6,710 nt of DNA, from contig JABIUG010000028.1 of the NCBI GenBank assembly GCA_018700655.1, positions 1 to 6,710 of the forward strand. The letters run 5' to 3'. The translations under genes were made by a program, and so were the position numbers. Of the stretch, positions 1 to 6,705 are shown piece after piece. Below the pieces are notes generated by a model. It made no database searches, was not told where the DNA came from, and worked only from the letters and a program-made list of their open reading frames with translations. This DNA comes from Rhodospirillaceae bacterium (GTDB lineage Bacteria > Pseudomonadota > Alphaproteobacteria > SP197). Numbering within the stretch: position 1 is the stretch's first letter; every line of letters begins with the position of its first letter.

Positions 1-516
1 AGAGCGTCGGATCATCGCCTGCTCTGCCGGACTCTTGATCCGACGCAGGGTTTCCAGCGGTTCATCGTCGAAACGCCAGTCGACGCCAGGCAGCAGTTCC
101 TGCAAGGCCAGCCAATGTTCGGTCGGGAGCACATCGGCGCCGATCAGCAGCACGCGGCCAGTATCAAGGCCCAGGCCTTGCAGGGCATCGCGCACGGTTT
201 CGACCCAGCGGTCGGAATGGGAAATTGTGTCGGCAAAGACAGCGGGGTCATCGACTTCAGGCACCGCGACACACAGGACATTGCGTCCGTCCCCAGCGAT
301 AGCAAAGGCGCTGTGGGCGCGACCCGAAAAAGTAGGCGGTGATTCCGGCAGATAGCTGTAGTGCTGATAATGGCCGGTCAGATAGAGAACATTGCCGTAA
401 CGATCGAGGGTCGAGCCGCCGCGCGAAACAACCAGCGCACCATCAAAACCAGCACCGGCGACGGCATCTGCCAGAGCAATCTGGCGACCACGGAACTCAT
501 CGCCTTCGATCTTCAT
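1..516 (-). CDS. M24-family (creatinase/Xaa-Pro peptidase-like) protein, N-terminal part only
   Basis: Partial gene: 172 codons are visible, then the left edge cuts it. The product begins MKIEGDEFRGRQIALADAVA and resembles the creatinase/prolidase N-terminal domain that precedes the pita-bread metallopeptidase fold in M24 proteins. Supporting signs are the early 'ALADAVAGAGFDGALVVSRGG' type segment (residues about 14-34), 'YGNVLYLTGHY' (about 40-50), 'VLLIGADVLP' (about 122-131) and the 'LRRIKSPAE' linker (about 156-164), which in this family leads into the catalytic domain. The metal ligands (Asp, Asp, His, Glu, Glu) would lie beyond the edge, so activity and substrate cannot be judged; aminopeptidase P, creatinase-like or ectoine-hydrolase-like roles all remain possible. 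The ATG at 516 was chosen because it lies 3 nt after the acoC stop. No Shine-Dalgarno sequence is visible there, so translation probably depends on coupling to acoC. It appears to be the fourth gene of the acetoin-dehydrogenase operon. Confidence 0.8.
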   Translation of the reverse strand, partial: MKIEGDEFRGRQIALADAVAGAGFDGALVVSRGGSTLDRYGNVLYLTGHYQHYSYLPESPPTFSGRAHSAFAIAGDGRNVLCVAVPEVDDPAVFADTISHSDRWVETVRDALQGLGLDTGRVLLIGADVLPTEHWLALQELLPGVDWRFDDEPLETLRRIKSPAEQAMIRRS

Positions 517-519
517 CGC

Positions 520-1638
520 TCAGGCACGCGCCACAAAGCCGGCGATCAGGTCATTTACTTCAGCGGCCTTTTCCATCATCGGCATATGTCCTGCACCATC
601 GATGCGATGAACGGAGGCACCGGCCAGGTTATCCGCCTGGCTCACCGGGATAATCGCGTCATCGCTACCCCAGATGATCTGTACCGGCACATCGAGGTCA
701 TCGGCCCGTGCCGCGAGATCAAGTGTTTGCGCACCATCGGCGAACTGACAGCCCGCGATGGCAGCGAGCGCGGCATCGACACCGTCGATCCGTTTTGATT
801 TCAGGAGGTCTTCGACCATCGAGCGCGAGACGATCGAGGGATCGGCAAAGAGCTGCTGGGCAAGCGGTTTCATCTCCTTGCGCCGCTGCGCCGCGACAAA
901 GCCGCTGATGTAGTCACCGTTGATTTCGCTGCCCAGACCCGCCGGTGCAATCAGTGTGAGCGAACCGATCTTCCCGGGATGATCCAGAGCGACCTGCAGG
1001 GCCACCGCGCCGCCCAGCGAATGGCCGACCAGATGGACATGATCGGCCCCGGCCACATCCATCACCGCTTCGACCGCCTCGGTCAGCACGTCAAGACTGC
1101 CATCGCCGACATCCTTGGACGAGCCACCATGGCCCGGCAGTTCCAGGGTGTAGACGGAACAATCAGCAGCCAGGGCATCTTGATTGAACATCCAGGCGTT
1201 CATGTCGCCACCGAAGCCGTGGATCAGAATGATCGGCTCGCCGTCCTCACCGTTTACGACGTAGCGGATCTGACGCCCGTTCACATCGGCAAACCGGGGC
1301 ACAGGGCCGCCGGCGCCACCATCGTCGGCCACCGCAACGACGACGAAGCCCGAGACAAAGCCGTCGATCTCCTCGTCGCTGACATCATCGGAGGCAATCA
1401 CGGCCAGCAGACCGCCCACCGGCAGCGTCGTACCTTCGGCTGCGACCCGTCGGCGCAGGATGCCGTTCCCCTTGGCTTCGATGACGTTGGCGATCTTGGT
1501 CGATTCGACGTCGAGCACCTCGTCGCCCTCGGCAACCGTGGCACCCTCCTCGAGATGCCAGCCGGTGACAGTGCCTTCTTCCATCGCCATGCCCCATTTG
1601 GGTACGGTGATCGCCTGGATACGTTCGTCGCTCATCAT
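520..1638 (-). CDS. acoC: AcoC: lipoyl-bearing E2 component with alpha/beta-hydrolase domain, acetoin dehydrogenase complex
   Basis: 372 residues, the usual size for AcoC. The E2 of the acetoin-cleaving complex takes the acetyl group from E1 on a lipoyl lysine and passes it to CoA. Residues about 8-82 are a biotinyl/lipoyl domain starting 'TVPKWGMAMEEGTV', with lipoyl-lysine candidate K48 in 'DVESTKIANV'. An Ala/Gly/Asp-rich linker (about 84-113) follows. Residues about 118-370 are an alpha/beta-hydrolase: oxyanion segment 'LIHGFGGD' (138-145), nucleophile elbow 'GHSLGG' with Ser207, acid in 'WGSDDAIIP' (probably Asp327) and His351 in 'GAGHMP'. This hydrolase-type C-terminus, in place of the chloramphenicol-acetyltransferase-like fold of pyruvate dehydrogenase E2, is the hallmark of AcoC. 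The ATG at 1638 overlaps the acoB stop in an ATGA; a second ATG follows at once (1635), so either may be used. No Shine-Dalgarno sequence is evident, which fits translational coupling to acoB. Confidence 0.93.
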   Translation of the reverse strand: MMSDERIQAITVPKWGMAMEEGTVTGWHLEEGATVAEGDEVLDVESTKIANVIEAKGNGILRRRVAAEGTTLPVGGLLAVIASDDVSDEEIDGFVSGFVVVAVADDGGAGGPVPRFADVNGRQIRYVVNGEDGEPIILIHGFGGDMNAWMFNQDALAADCSVYTLELPGHGGSSKDVGDGSLDVLTEAVEAVMDVAGADHVHLVGHSLGGAVALQVALDHPGKIGSLTLIAPAGLGSEINGDYISGFVAAQRRKEMKPLAQQLFADPSIVSRSMVEDLLKSKRIDGVDAALAAIAGCQFADGAQTLDLAARADDLDVPVQIIWGSDDAIIPVSQADNLAGASVHRIDGAGHMPMMEKAAEVNDLIAGFVARA

Positions 1639-2651
1639 TTGTAGTTCATGGTCTTGCGCACGGCCTCGGCGATCTTTTCCGGGCTGGGGATGAAGGCGTC
1701 TTCCAGTTCCGGCGCAAACGGCACCGGAACATGGGGCGGTGACACGACCTGGATCGGGGCCTTCAGGGCACCGAACGCCTCACGTGCGACCAGGGCCGAG
1801 ATATCGGTTCCCATGTTGCAGCGCGGATAGGCTTCATCGACCACGACCAGGCGGCCGGTTTCCTCGACACATTCGATGATCGTGTCTTCATCCAGCGGCG
1901 AGATCGTACGCGGATCGACGATCTGACACTCGATCCCCTCTCCGGCCAGAATTTCGGCCGCTGCCTTGGCCTGATGGACCATCCAGGCGATCGCAACGAT
2001 CGTCACGTCGCCTCCTTCGCGCACGATGTTGGCCTCACCGAAGGGCACCGCATACATCTCCTCGGGCACATCGTCGCTGACCTGGTCGTACATGAACTTG
2101 TGCTCGAAAAAGATCACGGGATCGTTGTCACGCACGGCCTGGATCAGCAGGCCCTTGGTGTCATAGGCACTCGAGGGGATTACGCACTTGATTCCCGGAA
2201 CATGGGCGAACATCGGATAGAGGCACTGGCTGTGCTGTGCGGCGCCACGATAGCCGGCGCCAATCTGGGTGCGGATGACGACCGGGGTCTCGGCCTTGCC
2301 GCCGAACATGTAACGGAACTTCGCGGCCTGATTCATGATCTGGTCGAAACACACCCCCATGAAATCGACAAACATCAATTCCGCGATCGGGCGCAACCCG
2401 CAGGTTGCCGCCCCGACAGCCGTTCCCATGATCGCGGACTCGCTGATCGGCGTATCCATCACCCGTTCCTTGCCGAAACGGGGCTGCAGGCCCTTGGTGA
2501 TGCCCATGTCGCCGCCCCAGGCATCGGATTCGCCAGGGGAACCTTCGCCGCCGGCGATATCTTCGCCCAACAGGATAACGGTGGGGTCTTCCTCCATGAC
2601 CTGGAAGAGGGCCTCATTGATTGCTTTGCGCATGCTGATGACGCGTGCCAT
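1635..2651 (-). CDS. acoB: AcoB: E1 beta subunit of acetoin dehydrogenase (thiamine-diphosphate dependent)
   Basis: 338 residues, full length for the family. With AcoA it forms the alpha2beta2 E1 that cleaves acetoin and transfers the two-carbon unit to lipoyl-AcoC. Residues about 3-180 are the transketolase pyrimidine-binding domain and about 208-330 the transketolase C-terminal domain. 'MDTPISES' (65-72) carries Glu71, the expected partner of the thiamine aminopyrimidine, and 'AAQHSQ' (137-142) holds His140 at the active-site entrance. The stretch 'GGEGSPGESDAWGGDMG' (34-50) matches an insertion-like segment characteristic of AcoB as opposed to pyruvate or branched-chain E1 beta, and 'FRYMFGGKA' and 'CVIPSSAYDTKGLL' also look AcoB-like. 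The start at 2651 is supported by a strong Shine-Dalgarno sequence; acoA ends 12 nt upstream and acoC overlaps by 4 nt. The exact substrate (acetoin or a related 2-oxo compound) is inferred from family resemblance. Confidence 0.94.
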   Translation of the reverse strand: MARVISMRKAINEALFQVMEEDPTVILLGEDIAGGEGSPGESDAWGGDMGITKGLQPRFGKERVMDTPISESAIMGTAVGAATCGLRPIAELMFVDFMGVCFDQIMNQAAKFRYMFGGKAETPVVIRTQIGAGYRGAAQHSQCLYPMFAHVPGIKCVIPSSAYDTKGLLIQAVRDNDPVIFFEHKFMYDQVSDDVPEEMYAVPFGEANIVREGGDVTIVAIAWMVHQAKAAAEILAGEGIECQIVDPRTISPLDEDTIIECVEETGRLVVVDEAYPRCNMGTDISALVAREAFGALKAPIQVVSPPHVPVPFAPELEDAFIPSPEKIAEAVRKTMNYK

Positions 2652-2655
2652 GTCG

Positions 2656-2663
2656 CCCTCCCC
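2656..2663 (-). promoter_or_regulatory. Ribosome binding site of acoB
   Basis: The 12 nt between the acoA stop and the acoB ATG read GGGGAGGGCGAC on the coding strand. The GGGGAGGG core is a strong Shine-Dalgarno match and fixes the acoB start at 2651. It is the clearest internal ribosome binding site in the operon; acoC and the peptidase gene have none visible. Confidence 0.75.
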
Positions 2664-3650
2664 TCAGTACGAAATGTAAACGTCGGTGGTGAGCTGATCG
2701 ACGGTCGGGCGTGGCGCGTCACGCGCGGCCTCGACACAGCGGTCCATCAACGCGGCGGTTTCCCGGTCGATCGCATCGAGATCACCGTCATCAAGAAGAC
2801 TGGCCTCGGTGACACGCTTGCGGAAGACCTGCAGGCAATCGTGATCCCTGCGCAGGGCATCGACCTCGCCTCGCCCACGATAGGACTGGTTGTCGCCTTC
2901 ATGGTGGCCGTAGAAACGCCCCAGCTTGACCTCGATCAGGGTCGGACCTTCGCCGTTGCGTGCGCGTTCGACCGCGTCGCCGACCGCGTCGTGGACCGCG
3001 AAGAAGTCGTAGCCATCAACCTGCACGCCCGGCATGCCGAAGGCCGAAGCACGGTTGACGATGTCGCCGCAAGCGACCGACCAGGACGACGACGTCGCCT
3101 CGGCATAACCGTTGTTCTCGAAGACAAACAGGACCGGCAGTTTGAAAACCGAAGCGAAATTGAGGCTCTCGAAGGTCGTGCCCTGGTTCGAGCCGCCATC
3201 GCCGGTGAAGGTCACGGCAACCTTGCCGGTCTGGAGCGTCTTGGCCGCCATCGCAGCACCCAGAGCCAGCGGCGGGCCGCCGCCGACAATCGCGTTGGCC
3301 CCCATCATGCCCTTGGAGAGGTCGGCAATATGCATCGACCCGCCCTTGCCCGCACACAGGCCTTCGGACGACCCCCAAAGCTCCTTCCACATGCCCTCGA
3401 CATCGCAACCCTTGGCGATGCAGTGACCGTGGCCGCGATGGGTCGAGCAGATACGGTCCTCGTCATCGAGATGGGAACAGACACCGACGGCCGAGGCTTC
3501 CTCACCGGCATAGAGATGAACGAACCCCGGCAGGTTGCCAGCCTCGAACTCCTCGTGCACCCGCTCCTCGAAATCACGGATCGTGCGCATCGTGCGGTAG
3601 GCCTCCAGCAGCCTTTCGCGCGACAATTGCATCCCTGCTCCGTTGCTCAT
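2664..3650 (-). CDS. acoA: AcoA: E1 alpha subunit of acetoin dehydrogenase (thiamine-diphosphate dependent)
   Basis: 328 residues from the chosen start, the usual length of E1 alpha. It is the thiamine-diphosphate-binding subunit of E1. The cofactor motif is plain: 'GDGGSNQGTTFESLNFA' begins at Gly150 and ends at Asn179-Asn180 in 'FVFENNGYA', the GDG-to-NN spacing that holds Mg2+ and diphosphate. 'STHRGHGH' (69-76) carries the conserved active-site histidines, and 'FYGHHEGDNQSYR' (246-258) is the substrate-side loop of the family. The frame is open upstream to an ATG at 3860, but residues before 3650 show no E1 character. The ATG at 3650 follows GGGGGA at a 6-nt spacing. An internal ATG at 3632 (MQLSRE) also has a GGAG-like sequence upstream and cannot be excluded. 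It is the first gene of the operon, transcribed away from the DUF2339 gene. Confidence 0.93.
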   Translation of the reverse strand: MSNGAGMQLSRERLLEAYRTMRTIRDFEERVHEEFEAGNLPGFVHLYAGEEASAVGVCSHLDDEDRICSTHRGHGHCIAKGCDVEGMWKELWGSSEGLCAGKGGSMHIADLSKGMMGANAIVGGGPPLALGAAMAAKTLQTGKVAVTFTGDGGSNQGTTFESLNFASVFKLPVLFVFENNGYAEATSSSWSVACGDIVNRASAFGMPGVQVDGYDFFAVHDAVGDAVERARNGEGPTLIEVKLGRFYGHHEGDNQSYRGRGEVDALRRDHDCLQVFRKRVTEASLLDDGDLDAIDRETAALMDRCVEAARDAPRPTVDQLTTDVYISY

Positions 3651-3656
3651 GGTCAG

Positions 3657-3662
3657 TCCCCC
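3657..3662 (-). promoter_or_regulatory. Ribosome binding site of acoA
   Basis: GGGGGA on the minus strand lies 6 nt before the ATG at 3650. It decides in favour of this start over the open-frame extension to 3860, although the alternative start at 3632 also has purine-rich sequence upstream. Confidence 0.55.
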
Positions 3663-3703
3663 GGTTCGGATCATCAGTGTCGCGCACATCCGGCGCGCGT
3701 CCG

Positions 3704-3752
3704 CTGATAGCTTAGAACTTAATCGGCCTGCCACAAACCAGACCTGATAGCT
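3704..3752 (+). repeat. Direct repeat CTGATAGCT, two copies 40 bp apart, upstream of acoA
   Basis: CTGATAGCT is found at 3704-3712 and again at 3744-3752. The 40-bp start-to-start spacing is close to four helical turns, which would put both copies on one face of the DNA. They lie 54 and 94 nt upstream of the acoA start codon, where an activator or repressor of the aco operon could bind. A chance repeat is also possible, and no matching regulator is present in the window. Confidence 0.35.
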
Positions 3753-3852
3753 GTCGCCGGACACATCCCGAAGAGCTGTTCGCCCCAGAGGCTTGTTTTG
3801 CTGTTTCACAATCCCATTATTTAAACATCGTATTATTATGGTGCGAGGCGTC

Positions 3853-3857
3853 GGGAG
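3853..3857 (+). promoter_or_regulatory. Ribosome binding site of the DUF2339 gene
   Basis: GGGAG sits 8 nt before the ATG at 3866, a normal spacing. It supports this start, whose product opens directly with a hydrophobic membrane segment as expected for the family. Confidence 0.6.
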
Positions 3858-5029
3858 CATACGCGATGGAATGGGGCCTCGTTTTTACCATCCTGGGCAT
3901 CTACGCCCTCTGGCTACTGATTTCGCTTATTCTGTACTGGCATCAGAGAACGCAAATCGCGACCCTGAAACGCGACCTGACGCACCTGGAACGCGATCAT
4001 CGGCGGCTGCTCGCGGGTCAATCAGCTGAAGTTTCGCCGTCAGAAACGGCTGAATTGGCGCAAAAGCAGGAGGAATCGACAGAAACGGCTCCCGATTCCC
4101 TTTGGCCGGTTGAACAGCCTTCCCCCGAAGGCGATCCAGAGCCGGCGAAGATGGCAGTCGCCGACACATCCAACACGGGAGCTGATGGCGAGAACCCTTC
4201 GGGTGCTCAACCAAACGACCCGGTCTCGGCTGACCACGGCCGGGGCAGCCGTGCTTCAAGCTGGGAAACCATCATCACATCGCGCTGGATGGTTTGGACA
4301 GGCGCCGTCGCTCTGGTTCTGGGCGTCACGTTCCTGGTCAAGTTTTCGATCGATCAGGATCTCTTTGGCCCCGCAGCAAGGGTCGCGTCCGGTCTGGTGC
4401 TGGGCGTGCTTCTTCTTGGAGCCGGAGAATGGTTGCGACGGCGCCCGCTGCTCCAACCCCTGGCGTCAGTACGACCCGAATACATTCCAGCCGCAGTAGC
4501 CGGCGCCGGCTTGATCAGCCTGTTTGGGACACTCTATGCAGCCCACGCCAGCTTCGGCATGATCGGCACGATTCCGGCCTTTCTGGCGTTGTCCCTAGTC
4601 GTGGCTGCAACGATCGCATTTTCGCTTCTGCACGGCCGCTCCTTTGCACTGTTCGGGACGCTTGCCGGATGTGCCGTTCCCGCACTCTTCCCAATACCCG
4701 ATCCGTCACCATGGGGTCTGTTCCCCTATCTCACTGTGCTCAGTGCGGCATGCCTGCTCCTCGTGCGTGATCGCCAATGGTGGTGGCTGGGCTGGATCAC
4801 CGTGTCGCTTGCGCTGTTTTGGACGCTTGTGTGGAGCGCGTCTGTTGATGACAGCCTCGACATGATGGTCGCCGGCGGCTTCCTTGTGGTCATCGCCGGG
4901 TTTGTCGTGTTCACGCGGCGCGGGCTGATCCCGCCACCGGCACACCCGACCAGCTTCCACGGCTGGTTGAGCGGGCTTTTCGGACTGGAGCGTTTCGTCC
5001 TCGCATCCCTGGCAGGCACCTCGATCATC

Positions 5030-5048
5030 ATGCTCTTTATTGATGGCG
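5030..5048 (+). other. First frameshift point in the DUF2339 gene (+1-type)
   Basis: The upstream frame reads 'TSIIMLFI' and then loses family character, while the frame one base later reads 'LMAQDPFGPATIVLG' and continues as membrane protein for nearly 400 codons. The switch is therefore near the run ctctttattgatgg. Removing one base there (for example one T of TTT) would give a continuous hydrophobic reading, so a one-base insertion is the simplest explanation. Confidence 0.7.
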
Positions 5049-6221
5049 CAAGATCCGTTTGGACCGGCAACCATCGTGCTCGGCCTTGGCTTCACGGCAA
5101 TGCAACTCGCTTTGGCACACAGGTATCCCTCGCTCCTGGCGAGCGCATTGTTCGCCGCCCTGTTTGCGCTCGGTTTCCTGATCGTGTGGTGGCTTGAACT
5201 CGCCGCGATGCCTCATGGAATCGGGCAAGGTACGCGCGCACATCTGGCACTGGTGCCTGAATACCTGCAGGTCTTTGGCGGCGTAACAGCTGCCTTCGCG
5301 GCGCTGTTCGGCTTCGGCGGCTTTATGGCGCAACGCCGTGCCGGCACTCCGGCGTTCTGGGCCAGCCTTTCAGCGGGCATGCCCCTGCTGCTGGCGATGT
5401 TCCTTTATGCCGTAGCCTGGAACTTCGCGGCATCGGCTGCCTGGGCCACCATGGCCCTGGGCATGGCGGGGCTGGGGTTGTTCATGACCGACCACATGCT
5501 GCGCCGCGCCATGCAGGCCGGCGCCGGGGCCTATGCCGCGGCGACCAGTTGCGCACTCGCCATCGCCATGGCCGTCCTGCTCCGTGAATCCTGGCTGACT
5601 GTGGGCCTGGCCGCCATGTTGCCCGCGCTGGCTTGGGTTCATGCGCGCTTCGGCCTGCTCCCGCTGCGCTGGGTAGCCAGCGTGATCACGGCGATCGTCT
5701 CAGTACGTCTGCTGACGAACCCATCGATCCTGACCTATGCAGCCGACGGCCTGCCGACCTGGCTCTGGGTCCTCTATGGCTACGGCCTGCCTGCGTTAAG
5801 TTACCTCATCGCTGCCCGGCTGTTAGGTAACCGCCGCGACGACCCGCTGGTCCTGTCGCTGCAGGCCGGTTGCATGGCGTTTGTCATCGCTTTGCAGGTC
5901 CTCGAGTTCCGGCTTCTGATCGGCGGTGGTTTCGAGGCCTCGCTGAGTCTGGCCGAAGTCACACTTCATGGACCGACCTGGCTTGGTATGTCCGTGGTTC
6001 TGGCACGCTCGCGCCTGTGGACGACCCATCCGATCTTCATTTGGGGCGGACGTCTGCTGCTGGTCGGGTCGACCGCAGCGCTGGTGGGCGGTTCCCTGGT
6101 CGCCTTCAACCCTCTGTGGACCCACGAGCCTGTCGGCGCATGGCCATTTCTGAATCTGCTCGGTCTGGCCTTTGGCGCACCGGCAATCCTCTACGCATGG
6201 TTATCGGTCACGGTGCGCCGC

Positions 6222-6242
6222 CACGGTCAAGCAATCTCGCCG
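6222..6242 (+). other. Second frameshift point in the DUF2339 gene (-1-type)
   Basis: The middle frame reads 'WLSVTVRRHGQ' and then turns into Arg/Trp/Cys-rich nonsense ending at 6416. The original frame resumes sense at 'NLAALAAGLSLF'. One missing base around 6230-6234 explains this; for example GCAATC in place of GCCAATC would restore 'GQANLAALAAG'. The shift cancels the first one, so the gene ends in its starting frame. Confidence 0.7.
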
Positions 6243-6625
6243 CGCTGGCCGCCGGTCTGTCGCTGTTCCTGGCGATCGCTTACGTCACGTTGGAGGTTCG
6301 GCACGTGTTTCACGGTGTCTATCTCGATCGTGGCAGCCTTGGTGACGCGGAGCTCTACGCCTATTCCGCGGCATGGCTTGTTTTCGGCCTGGCATTGCTT
6401 GGCGGTGCTCTCCTGACCGCCCAGAGGTTGTTGCGTTATGCCTCGCTGGGACTGGTTCTGCTCGTCACGGCCAAGGTCTTCCTGTGGGATATGTCTGATC
6501 TGACCGGCCTGTTGCGCGCAGTTTCGTTCCTTGGTCTGGGCGGAACCCTGGTCGGTATCGGATTGCTGTATCAGCGCTTCGTCTTCCGACGGGACCCTTC
6601 CACGTGCGAGGTCGCAGTGACAGAG

Positions 6626-6689
6626 TAGAGCAAATCCTGCTTTGATTGCATCGCTTCGCGATACAAACAGATCCGGTGAAGTTGCTCTA
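6626..6689. repeat. Imperfect palindromic intergenic element overlapping the DUF2339 stop codon
   Basis: TAGAGCAA (6626-6633) is exactly complementary to TTGCTCTA (6682-6689). Inside lies a second long stem: 6641-6654 pairs with 6658-6671 around a TTC loop, perfectly over ATCGC/GCGAT (6650-6654 with 6658-6662) and outward with two mismatches and one G-T pair. A small CC/GG pairing (6636-6637 with 6675-6676) lies between the two stems. The whole 64-nt unit can thus fold as one long hairpin. It begins with the TAG stop codon itself. It resembles dispersed palindromic (REP- or MITE-like) units of alphaproteobacterial intergenic regions; this family link is from memory, and no second full copy is in the window. 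No T-run follows, so it is not a classical intrinsic terminator, although it may protect or end the transcript. Confidence 0.65.
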
Positions 6690-6690
6690 A

Positions 6691-6705
6691 CTCTATGAAA
6701 TAGAG
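6691..6705. repeat. Small perfect hairpin CTCTAT-GAA-ATAGAG
   Basis: A 6-bp perfect stem with a GAA loop, one base after the larger palindrome. It continues into AGAGCGGAT at the window edge, which resembles the AGAGCAAAT opening of the previous element, so a second unit may begin here. There is no T-tract after it within the window. Confidence 0.5.

Larger units (their letters stand above)
3651..3865. promoter_or_regulatory. Divergent intergenic region between acoA and the DUF2339 gene
   Basis: These 215 nt separate two divergent genes and must hold both promoters unless transcription enters from elsewhere. The half nearer the DUF2339 gene is AT-rich (about 3811-3840, containing TTTAAA and TATTATTAT), against a GC-rich background. 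For rightward transcription, TATTAT at 3831-3836 could be a -10 element, but the nearest -35-like hexamer, TTCACA at 3805-3810, is 20 bp away, longer than ideal. I looked for the GG-N10-GC pattern of a sigma-54 promoter, which drives acetoin operons in some bacteria, and found no convincing copy upstream of acoA. The 9-mer CTGATAGCT occurs at 3704-3712 and 3744-3752, 40 bp apart. Promoter assignment is tentative. Confidence 0.4.
3866..6628 (+). pseudogene. DUF2339 polytopic membrane protein, interrupted by two compensating frameshifts
   Basis: If repaired, this is one protein of about 920 residues, typical for DUF2339 (function unknown, inner membrane). It opens with a membrane helix (about 4-25), then a charged helix that may form a coiled coil (about 28-50) and an acidic, low-complexity linker (about 52-132). 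The DUF2339 body begins near 'SRWMVWTGAVALVLGVTFLV' and continues with 'GAGEWLRRRPLL' and 'EYIPAAVAGAG' as many closely spaced membrane helices. The first segment runs in frame from 3866 to near 5037. Family-like sequence then moves to the next frame ('DPFGPATIVLGLGF' onward) until about 6230, and returns to the original frame for the C-terminus ('NLAALAAGLSLFLAIAYVTL', 'AYSAAWLVFGLALL', 'TGLLRAVSFLGLGG'). Without repair the first frame ends at 5197. The middle and last parts lack a credible ribosome binding site, so three independent genes are unlikely. It could be a recent pseudogene or two base-calling errors. Confidence 0.85.

Noticed and set aside
361..798. A 145-codon plus-strand frame across the acoC/peptidase junction
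   Set aside because: It spans the ends of two recognised minus-strand genes, has no family resemblance and no convincing ribosome binding site.
979..1644. A 221-codon open frame on the plus strand, antisense to acoC
   Set aside because: It shows no recognisable domain and mirrors the codon bias of acoC, so it is treated as a shadow.
1974..3707. A 577-codon open frame on the plus strand, antisense to acoA and most of acoB
   Set aside because: It lies opposite two clearly recognisable genes with intact catalytic motifs. Its translation is His/Asp/Arg-rich without domains. Long antisense frames are expected in GC-rich genes with strong third-position bias.
3651..3800. Sigma-54 (-24/-12) promoter for acoA
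   Set aside because: The TGGCAGGCC stretch upstream of acoA resembles a -24 half, but no GC follows at the required 10-nt spacing.
3651..3860. N-terminal extension of acoA to an ATG at 3860
   Set aside because: The extra 70 codons read through the intergenic region, have no E1-alpha or signal-peptide character, and a good ribosome binding site supports 3650.
5040..6416. Middle DUF2339 frame as a separate gene starting at TTG 5040 or ATG 5043
   Set aside because: No Shine-Dalgarno sequence precedes it. It starts in the middle of the DUF2339 body, and its last 60 or so codons lose membrane character, as expected after a frameshift.
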